64,000 nucleotides of DNA from Acetobacterium woodii. GTDB taxonomy: Bacteria > Bacillota > Clostridia > Eubacteriales > Eubacteriaceae. Under the pieces are notes generated by a model that saw nothing but the letters and a program-made list of their open reading frames with translations, was not told the origin of the DNA and did no database searches. Below are positions 32,334 to 39,688 of the stretch, piece by piece. The translations under genes and the position numbers were made by a program. The stretch's first letter is position 1. Each line of letters starts with the position of its first letter. Location: the NCBI GenBank assembly GCA_016213825.1, contig JACQZP010000030.1, positions 124,001-188,000 of the forward strand. The letters are read 5' to 3'.

Positions 32334-33659
32334 ATGAAGAAAACACCCATGGAAGACTGGATCATCCAACGAACCAGGATATCAAGCGCTACTCAGGTGG
32401 CATTGGAAGCCTATCAATTAAATAAGCTGATCGAAACCATGAATTATGCCAAACAAAACAGTGTCTTTTATGAAAGGCACTTGGAAGATTTTGAGTGTGA
32501 AGACCTGAAATCCCTGACGGATTTCAAGCAGCTGCCATTTACCCATGCAGCTGATATTAAAGAATCGCCATTTAGCTTTTTATGTGTATCACAGACCAAG
32601 GTAGATCGCATTGTTACCCTGAACACATCGGGGACTAGTGGTAAAAAGAAACGAATTTTTTTCACCAACAACGATCTGCAACAAACCGTAGATTTTTTTA
32701 ATTACGGCATGCGTTCATTAACCGACAGCACCGACCGGGTACTGGTGTTGTTGCCGGGACAAGCCTATGGTACCATTGGTGATCTGCTGCAAAAAGCACT
32801 AAACCAATCCCAAACTGCCTGTACCGTTTTTGGACTGCTCACCGATCTGGAAGCGGTGGAAAAAAGCATTCTGGAAAATGACATCAATTGTATTATCGGG
32901 ATTCCTATCCAGCTCTTGTATCTCAGCCGGATGAAAAGTGAGGCCTTTAAAAAAATAGAAAAAGTATTATTGAGTACCGATTATGTACCCCAGGTTTTAG
33001 TTGATGAATTAAACCAGAAGTTTGACTGCCAGGTCTTTAATCACTACGGTATGACTGAAATGGGTTACGGCGGCGGTGTGGAATGCCAGGCACTTAACGG
33101 CTATCACCTGCGGGAAGGCGATTTATATTTCGAAATCATCGATCCCGATTCCGGACAACCGTTAACAGATGGCGAATACGGCGAAGTTGTCTTTACCACC
33201 TTCAATCGAGAGGCGATGCCCCTGATTCGCTACCGGACTGGCGACATCGGCGCATTTGCCACTGAGCCCTGTGCCTGCGGCACCTTTTTACGCACCCTGA
33301 AAAAGGTCGAAGGACGGCTGGGCAACCGCCTCCAATTGTCAGAAAGCGGATGGTGTGATCTAAAGGTTATGGAAGAGCTAATTCTCGAATTTGAAGAAAT
33401 CATCGACTATCAGGTGATTCTGGAAAACAATGAGGCATTAACCATCAATATAACCCTCTATGATATTGCCAATGAAGATATAATTAGAAAACAAGTGGTA
33501 CAAAAAATTCAAGGATATTTTTTAAAACACTATCAATTACTAATGAATGTAAAAATAAACATCAATTGGGAACAGCGGCCAGATCAGATGATCAACAGCA
33601 TGATTAAACGAAAAATAGTCGACCAGCGAAAGGAAAAGGGAGATGAAGGATTTTTTTAA
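32334..33659 (+). CDS. Adenylate-forming CoA-ligase-like protein (DVU_1553-like)
   Basis: 441 residues resembling phenylacetate-CoA ligases. ATP-binding loop TLNTSGTSGKKKRIFFT, then NHYGMTEMGYGGGVEC and IRYRTGDIGAFA. ACGTFLRTLKKVEGRLGN covers the hinge. It would activate a carboxylate to an acyl-adenylate and perhaps a CoA thioester, so it could convert the acid made by the aldehyde oxidoreductase or supply its substrate (inference). GAGG precedes the ATG at 32334. The conserved position in this gene set suggests a dedicated rather than general role. Confidence 0.78.
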   Translation: MKKTPMEDWIIQRTRISSATQVALEAYQLNKLIETMNYAKQNSVFYERHLEDFECEDLKSLTDFKQLPFTHAADIKESPFSFLCVSQTKVDRIVTLNTSGTSGKKKRIFFTNNDLQQTVDFFNYGMRSLTDSTDRVLVLLPGQAYGTIGDLLQKALNQSQTACTVFGLLTDLEAVEKSILENDINCIIGIPIQLLYLSRMKSEAFKKIEKVLLSTDYVPQVLVDELNQKFDCQVFNHYGMTEMGYGGGVECQALNGYHLREGDLYFEIIDPDSGQPLTDGEYGEVVFTTFNREAMPLIRYRTGDIGAFATEPCACGTFLRTLKKVEGRLGNRLQLSESGWCDLKVMEELILEFEEIIDYQVILENNEALTINITLYDIANEDIIRKQVVQKIQGYFLKHYQLLMNVKININWEQRPDQMINSMIKRKIVDQRKEKGDEGFF

Positions 33660-34683
33660 GACGGTAAAAAGAACACAAAATAATAATGAGAATTTTGTTC
33701 TGGCAACGATTCTGGAGAAGACCGGCTCAGCCCCCAGAAGTGAAGGAGCGAAAATGCTCATCAAACAGGATCTGTCCATCGAAGGAACAATCGGGGGCGG
33801 TTTGGTCGAAGCTTTAGTCATAAAAGCCGCTGCAAAAATTCACCAGGATCGAAAATTTCGTATCGAAGAATTTATGCTTTCAAATAAAGATGCCGCATCA
33901 TTAGGGATGGTTTGTGGCGGTGATGTGAAAATACTATTGGAATACATTGATTGGGAAAATGAAAAATCACGGGGATTTTTTGAGGAAATATCAAATCTTC
34001 ATGAAAAAAAATCAGAGTTTGTTGTGATCACAAAAATTCCGCAAGAAGCGGATAAAGATGCTGAATTGGAAAAATGGGCCTGTACCGAAACCGGTTTTTA
34101 TGGCCGTGAAAGCGATGAAATTTTAAGTCTGATTAAAGAGATCAAAGAGAACTTTTATCAATTAAAGTATAAAGAAGCCTATTTACATGCGAAAGGTTTT
34201 TTTGTGGAACCGATTTTTAATACCGAGAATGTTTGCATTTTGGGCGGTGGACACATTGGTAAGGTACTGGCAGAGCTGTGTAAAAACCTGGGCTTTTATG
34301 TCAGTGTTGTGGACGATCGGGAAGAATTTGCAAACGAAAAACGCTTTAACCATGTGGATGAGGTGGTGGTTGCTCCTGGATTCGAAAACATCACCGATTA
34401 CGTAAAAATTAACGCTCAGTCCTTTGTGATTATTGTGACCAGAGGTCATTCTTATGATAAGGAAGTTTTGGCGCAAATGCTGATGACCGATGCAAAATAC
34501 ATCGGCATGATCGGCAGCAGTAACAAACGCAACCACGTGTACCAATGTCTGTTGGAAGACGGCTTTTCTTTCATCGATCTGGACCGGGTTTACAGCCCCA
34601 TCGGTTTGCCGATCCATGCCGATACACCAGAAGAAATTGCAGTGAGTATTGCGGCCGAAATGATCAAGGTTCGCAGAAGTTAG
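33643..34683 (+). CDS. XdhC-family molybdenum cofactor insertion protein
   Basis: 346 residues, longer than the other XdhC-like protein in the window. N-terminal domain: LEKTGSAPRSEGAKMLI, GTIGGGLVEAL and LGMVCGGDVKILLEYI (the Cys-GGG loop typical of XdhC). C-terminal Rossmann domain: VCILGGGHIGKVLAELC, YIGMIGSSNKRNHVYQCL, SPIGLPIHADTPEEIAVSIAAE. It overlaps the ligase gene by 17 bases. It is the obvious candidate for inserting the sulfurated molybdenum cofactor into Mop. Confidence 0.9.
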   Translation: MKDFFKTVKRTQNNNENFVLATILEKTGSAPRSEGAKMLIKQDLSIEGTIGGGLVEALVIKAAAKIHQDRKFRIEEFMLSNKDAASLGMVCGGDVKILLEYIDWENEKSRGFFEEISNLHEKKSEFVVITKIPQEADKDAELEKWACTETGFYGRESDEILSLIKEIKENFYQLKYKEAYLHAKGFFVEPIFNTENVCILGGGHIGKVLAELCKNLGFYVSVVDDREEFANEKRFNHVDEVVVAPGFENITDYVKINAQSFVIIVTRGHSYDKEVLAQMLMTDAKYIGMIGSSNKRNHVYQCLLEDGFSFIDLDRVYSPIGLPIHADTPEEIAVSIAAEMIKVRRS

Positions 34684-34712
34684 CACTTAATTTAAATCAG
34701 AGGGAAAAATCG

Positions 34713-35837
34713 ATGAAAAAAAATAAATTCGCAGCAATCATTATTGCAGCAGGTTTTTCATCCCGAATGGATGGATTCAAACCGTTGTTGAAATTCGGAA
34801 ACGAAACGGCGGTTGAGAAGGTTGTCAATACCTATCAACAGGCAGGAGTCAATGAGATTATTCTGGTGCTGGGGCACCGGGCTGAAGAGATCACTCCTTA
34901 TTTCAAGCACTTACCCATTAAGTGGGTGATTAATGAGAATTTTAAACAGGGAATGTATACTTCCATTATTAAGGGGGTCTCTCAATTGTCCGAAGCGGTA
35001 GATGCTTTTTTTATCCATCCGGTGGATATTCCCCTTGTAAAACCCCAGTCCATTGAAGGGCTGATGAATTTTTTCGAAAAAACCGAAAAAGGAATCATGT
35101 ATCCCTGCTTTTCTAACAAAAGAGGTCATCCGCCACTAATTCACAGCCGTTATCAAAACCTGATTATTGCCAATCAGGAAGATGGTGGATTAAAGAATTT
35201 ATTGGAAAAATATGAAGTCGATGCCCTTAATCTACCTCTGGCCGACCAGTCGATTTTGATGGACATGGATACCCGATTGGATTATGAAGCCTTACTTGAC
35301 TACGCCAGACAAAATACCCCCAATCCCAATGAATGCGAGGCCCTGTTGGATATTTTCCAAACGCCTGCCAAGGTCAGAAAACATAGCCAAAAAGTTAAAG
35401 AAGTGGCTCTAAAAATTGCAACGCAGTTAACCGATATGGGCGTGGAAATTGATACTGATTCTCTGGCAGCGGCAGCGCTGCTCCATGATATCGTAAAGAC
35501 TGAAAAGTATCATCCCGAGAAGGGGGCTTTGATACTAAAAAAAATGGGGTATGAAAAAATCGGTAACATGATTTTAACTCATATGGATATTGAAGTAGAA
35601 AATAATGATCCCATCAGTGAAAGGGAGATTTTATATTTAGCGGATAAACTGGTCCAAGAAGATCAGTTCGTGAAGCTGAGCATCAGAAAAGCAGAGATTC
35701 AGGAAAAATTCCGATATCAACCGGAAGCGTTGGAAAAAATCAATAAACGCTATCAGGATGCTGAAATGATTATTGAAAAAATTGAAACGGTCACCGGGAA
35801 GGATTTTTGGGATGAACAAAACGATATATCTGGTTAG
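34713..35837 (+). CDS. MobA/MocA-like NTP transferase fused to an HD domain
   Basis: 374 residues. Residues 1-200: nucleotidyltransferase with AAGFSSRMDGFKPLLKFG and FIHPVDIPLVKPQSI, the signature of MobA/MocA enzymes that attach CMP or GMP to molybdopterin. D. gigas Mop uses the cytosine dinucleotide form, so a MocA-like job is likely. Residues about 220-370: an HD phosphohydrolase domain with KHSQKVKEVALKIA and ALLHDIVKTEKYHPEKGA and LTHMDIEVE. The HD may remove a nucleotide or regulate the transferase. I recall this fusion as DVU_1551-like. The ATG at 34713 has AGAGGG; upstream frame extension unsupported. Confidence 0.82.
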   Translation: MKKNKFAAIIIAAGFSSRMDGFKPLLKFGNETAVEKVVNTYQQAGVNEIILVLGHRAEEITPYFKHLPIKWVINENFKQGMYTSIIKGVSQLSEAVDAFFIHPVDIPLVKPQSIEGLMNFFEKTEKGIMYPCFSNKRGHPPLIHSRYQNLIIANQEDGGLKNLLEKYEVDALNLPLADQSILMDMDTRLDYEALLDYARQNTPNPNECEALLDIFQTPAKVRKHSQKVKEVALKIATQLTDMGVEIDTDSLAAAALLHDIVKTEKYHPEKGALILKKMGYEKIGNMILTHMDIEVENNDPISEREILYLADKLVQEDQFVKLSIRKAEIQEKFRYQPEALEKINKRYQDAEMIIEKIETVTGKDFWDEQNDISG

Positions 35838-36405
35838 ACATGGTGAAATTGAGTGGAATAAAGAAAAAGCCTACATCGGACAGATTGATCTCCCCTTGTC
35901 AGAACAGGGTAAAATACAAGCTGCCAAACGCCGTGAATTTTTCGCTGGAATAAATCTTGACAAAGCATATACCAGCCCGTTGAAACGCTGTGTAGCAACT
36001 CTGAACCATGTTCTGGAAAACAGAGCCGTCCCCCGAGAGACCATTGCAGATCTCCAGGAAATCAGTATGGGCGACTGGGAAGGTCGCTCATTTGCCGAGA
36101 TCAAAAGTAAATTTCCCGTCGCCTATGAAAAGCGCGGCCAGGAAATAGCCAGCTTTGCCCCGCCCAATGGCGAAAGCTTTTTAGATCTCCAGCAACGGGT
36201 CATGCCGGCATTTAAAGAAATTGCCGAAAAAGAGGAAGAACATCAAATTATCATTCTGGCCCATGCCGGCGTGATTCGGGTAATCCTGACCAGCATTCTG
36301 GGTTTGACCCTAAACCATATCTTCAACTGGCCAATTCTCTATACCGGTATTTATCAATTATGTTTTGATCAGAACCAGGAAAAGTGGATGTGTAAAAATA
36401 GATGA
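35812..36405 (+). CDS. Histidine phosphatase family protein
   Basis: 197 residues. Catalytic LVRHGEIEWN (His10) and the second His in ILAHAGVIRVIL are present, with SPLKRCVATLNHV between. This superfamily includes CobC-like and phosphoglycerate-mutase-like enzymes. It overlaps the NTP transferase-HD gene by 26 bases. In this operon it may dephosphorylate a cofactor intermediate, acting after the HD domain (inference). Specificity cannot be read from the sequence. Confidence 0.85.
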   Translation: MNKTIYLVRHGEIEWNKEKAYIGQIDLPLSEQGKIQAAKRREFFAGINLDKAYTSPLKRCVATLNHVLENRAVPRETIADLQEISMGDWEGRSFAEIKSKFPVAYEKRGQEIASFAPPNGESFLDLQQRVMPAFKEIAEKEEEHQIIILAHAGVIRVILTSILGLTLNHIFNWPILYTGIYQLCFDQNQEKWMCKNR

Positions 36406-36421
36406 AAAGAGACAGGAACCA

Positions 36422-38350
36422 ATGAATAGAAATGTATATCAAGCACTTATCAAAGAATCAAAGGAACGATGTGCCCTATATGACATTAAAGAAGATCAGG
36501 TTTTCAGTAAAAAAATGATCGACAACTCGGAACTTCAGAAAAAATTTACTGAAAACCGGGATCTCATCCTCACTGCTTCACCTTATATGGAGCACCTGAT
36601 GAGCATCGTCAGGGGAAATAATTTTTTCGTCCTGTTGACGGATAAAGAGGGTTGTATCCTTAACGCCATTGGCGATGAAAAAATATTATCGGAAGCCTTT
36701 GAATTAAAAATGGTCGCCGGTGCCTATATGAATGAAGAGAACATTGGAACCAATGCCATGTCTGTCGTCATCAAATCCGAAGAAGCCATCCAATTGTCTG
36801 GCCAAGATCACTTCATCAAAGCCTATCATCGTTGGACTTGTTCCGGAGCACCCATTAAAGATCCCAATGGTAACCTCATCGGCGCTTTGGATCTCACCGG
36901 TTATTCAGACTCAGTTCATCCCCATACCCTGGGGATGGTTATCGCCGCTTCCAATGCCATCGAAGAAATGTTAAAAGTTAAAGAATATAATCGGCTCCAA
37001 AACATGACCAATAAACATATTAAAACCATTTTCAATTCCATGCCAGTGGCCATCCTCACTTCAGATCTGGACGGAGGCATCAAGATATATAACCAGAAAG
37101 CCATGGATTTATTCGGAAACAAATACAAACAGTTGGCGGCTACCAATGTGGCTGAAATCATTGAAGAATGGGAAAATATTAAAGAAGCCATCCATTCAGA
37201 ACGGCATGTCAATCGGATCATCAACATTAAAGCCTTGCGAAATAACTTTCATTGTCAAATGACGGCCAGTCCCATTTATAACCCGCAGGATGACAGCATC
37301 GAAATTGTCTTTGTCTTAAAAGAAGACCAATCGAAAAAAATTGGCAAAAACGAGCAACCCTACTATACCTTTGATAAAATCATGGGGACGGATAAAGATT
37401 TTGTCAGTACTATTGAGTATGCCAAGAAAATATCAAATAATCGATCCACCATTCTCATTTTAGGGGAAAGTGGCTGTGGCAAAGAAGTCTTTGCCCAAGC
37501 CATTCATAATTTCAGTAAGAGAATGGATGAACCTTTTGTGGCCCTTAATTGTGGGGCCATTCCCAATCAGCTAATTGAGTCCGAACTCTTTGGTTATGAG
37601 GAAGGCGCCTATACCGGTGCTAAAAAAGGTGGTAACATCGGTAAATTTGAACTGGCCAATAACGGCACCATTATGTTGGATGAAATCGGTGAAATGCCTC
37701 TGGATATGCAAACCCGGCTGCTCCGGGTGCTGCAGGAGAACGTGATTACCCGTATCGGCAGCCAGAAATCAATTCCCATTGATGTGCGCATCATTGCAGC
37801 CACCAACAAAGACCTGAAAAAAGAAGTCGAAATGGGACGATTCCGAAAAGATCTGTTTTATCGTCTCAATGTGCTTCCACTTTATTTACCGCCATTGCAG
37901 GAAAGAAGAAGTGATATTCACATTTTGTATCACTATTTTATGAAAAATCTGTCAGCAAAATATGACAAACCGGAATTTCAAATTTCGGAGGAAGCGATGA
38001 TGGTTTTAGAAAATTATAATTGGCCGGGAAATGTCCGGGAACTGGAAAATGTGGTCGAGCTGATGATCAATACCGAATCCTTTCCAACCAAGTACTTTAT
38101 TGAAAATATCAATCAGGAAGCCCGCAGTCAAAACAACTATACCCGGGAACACAGTGCCCTGGATTTTATCGAAGAAAGTCTGGAAACCGTCGATAAGAGC
38201 AAGTTGGATATCTGCTATGTGGAAAAAGAACATATTGCCCGGGTTTTAAAACTATATAAAGGCAATATCAGTCAGGCCGCCAATGCTTTGGGGATTCAGC
38301 GGAATACCCTTTACAGTAAAATCAATAAATATCAGATCGCGATCGATTAA
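36422..38350 (+). CDS. Sigma-54-dependent activator (AcoR-like: GAF-PAS-AAA-HTH)
   Basis: 642 residues. N-terminal GAF-like sensor (about 50-190: NEENIGTNAMSVVIKSEEAIQLSGQ is split over it), PAS domain (about 200-310: FNSMPVAILTSDL), AAA+ domain with Walker A GESGCGKE near 348, sigma-54 contact loop GAYTGA near 395, Walker B MLDEIGEMPL, and a Fis-type HTH (NISQAANALGIQRNTLYSKINKY) at the end. The GAF arrangement matches AcoR-type activators of aldehyde or acetoin metabolism. It is the last gene of the locus and the natural activator of the sigma-54 promoter at 22914; a direct ligand, for example an aldehyde, is inferred. Confidence 0.92.
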   Translation: MNRNVYQALIKESKERCALYDIKEDQVFSKKMIDNSELQKKFTENRDLILTASPYMEHLMSIVRGNNFFVLLTDKEGCILNAIGDEKILSEAFELKMVAGAYMNEENIGTNAMSVVIKSEEAIQLSGQDHFIKAYHRWTCSGAPIKDPNGNLIGALDLTGYSDSVHPHTLGMVIAASNAIEEMLKVKEYNRLQNMTNKHIKTIFNSMPVAILTSDLDGGIKIYNQKAMDLFGNKYKQLAATNVAEIIEEWENIKEAIHSERHVNRIINIKALRNNFHCQMTASPIYNPQDDSIEIVFVLKEDQSKKIGKNEQPYYTFDKIMGTDKDFVSTIEYAKKISNNRSTILILGESGCGKEVFAQAIHNFSKRMDEPFVALNCGAIPNQLIESELFGYEEGAYTGAKKGGNIGKFELANNGTIMLDEIGEMPLDMQTRLLRVLQENVITRIGSQKSIPIDVRIIAATNKDLKKEVEMGRFRKDLFYRLNVLPLYLPPLQERRSDIHILYHYFMKNLSAKYDKPEFQISEEAMMVLENYNWPGNVRELENVVELMINTESFPTKYFIENINQEARSQNNYTREHSALDFIEESLETVDKSKLDICYVEKEHIARVLKLYKGNISQAANALGIQRNTLYSKINKYQIAID

Positions 38351-38370
38351 ATCTGTCAATTAAACCAGTC

Positions 38371-38408
38371 AAAACGCCATTTAGAGTTAATCTTTTAATG
38401 GCGTTTTT
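38371..38408 (+). terminator. Terminator of the mop accessory operon
   Basis: AAAACGCCATT/AATGGCGTTTTT with a 15-base loop. Confidence 0.8.
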
Positions 38409-38569
38409 CCGTGGCTGGTCACTTTAAGTACAAATTCTAATAAAAATTAAATGTAAGATCAGCAAAAAGATGATATAATAAAAAATCAGTTAGAAGATAG
38501 AATGAAAAATAACAATGAATTGACGATATAAAAATAATTGAAAATTTTATAGATGAGGAGGCAAAGAGG

Positions 38570-39688
38570 ATGCTGACAACCTTTATTCATACTGGTGATT
38601 TTCACTTAGGTCGCCCCTTTACCTTTCAACAGCAAGGAAACTACTACGGTAAAAATAAAAGAAAAGAACTATGGAAAGCCTTTGATGATATGATTGCATA
38701 CGCAAAGGAAGAAGAAGTTCCGCTCGTACTCATTGCCGGAGATTTATTTGATAGTGTTAATGTCCTCACCATGGATATAAAAAGAGCCGCGGAGGGTTTT
38801 GCCAGTCTGGAAAAAACCTGGGTAGTTATTATTACCGGAAATCACGATTATCATGGTGACAGCTCACCCTACAAAAAAGTTGAGTGGTCAAGTAATGTTC
38901 ATATCTTCAGAGAAGATGTGTTCCGATCCGTTTACATAAAAGAGTTGAACACCGAAATTTATGGCATGTCCTGGGTTAAAAACGAATACCGGGCGTTTCC
39001 GGAACGATCATTTAATACCATTAAACTTGATGATACTCGGTATAATATTTTAATGGCTCACGGGGAAGTCACCAATCAAAGCCTCTATCTTCCCATTGAT
39101 CTGAGAATGATCGAAAAGAAGGGGTTTAATTTTATTGCTTTGGGACACATCCACAAACCCGGCATCACCCCAGGCGGAGCCGCCTATTGCGGGTCACCGG
39201 TGCCGCTTAATTTTGGCGAAACCGGAGAACGAGGCTTTTTAATCTCTCAGGTGGAATCCGATTATGAAAATCAGACCTATATTACATCCAGTGGCTTTAA
39301 TCCCATTGAATCAAGAAAATACGAAACCATTGAAATTCAGATTGCGCCAGAAGATTCTTATAATGATATAATCGAAAAGGCCATCAACTGCGATACAGAA
39401 AGCAATCGCCGGGAAAATTACTATCGACTTCGTTTTCAGGGATACATCAATCCCGAAATTCAATTGGAATGGATCAACGACGACTTGGAAGAATCGTTTT
39501 ACTATGTCGAAACCGATGTTTCCCAATTAGAGCCGGACATTGATTTGGACTTGCTGATCAAAGAGAATCAAAATAATCCTATTGGTCAACTTTTGGTAGC
39601 TTTGGGAAAGATCGAAGAACCGGAAGTGCGAAAAAAAGCCATCATTTACAGCATTGAAGCAATGATCAGCGAGGGGGTTTTAAAATGA
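38570..39688 (+). CDS. SbcD-like metallophosphoesterase (YhaO type)
   Basis: 372 residues. Calcineurin-like nuclease motifs in order: GDFHLGRPF, IAGDLFDSVN, ITGNHDYHG, LMAHGEV and ALGHIHKPG. These ligate two metals in Mre11/SbcD nucleases. The C-terminal 130 residues are a capping region that would bind the SbcC-like partner. AGGAGG with ATG at 38570. It overlaps the next gene by four bases (ATGA), a typical SbcD-SbcC arrangement; role in DNA end processing is inferred from family. Confidence 0.88.
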   Translation: MLTTFIHTGDFHLGRPFTFQQQGNYYGKNKRKELWKAFDDMIAYAKEEEVPLVLIAGDLFDSVNVLTMDIKRAAEGFASLEKTWVVIITGNHDYHGDSSPYKKVEWSSNVHIFREDVFRSVYIKELNTEIYGMSWVKNEYRAFPERSFNTIKLDDTRYNILMAHGEVTNQSLYLPIDLRMIEKKGFNFIALGHIHKPGITPGGAAYCGSPVPLNFGETGERGFLISQVESDYENQTYITSSGFNPIESRKYETIEIQIAPEDSYNDIIEKAINCDTESNRRENYYRLRFQGYINPEIQLEWINDDLEESFYYVETDVSQLEPDIDLDLLIKENQNNPIGQLLVALGKIEEPEVRKKAIIYSIEAMISEGVLK

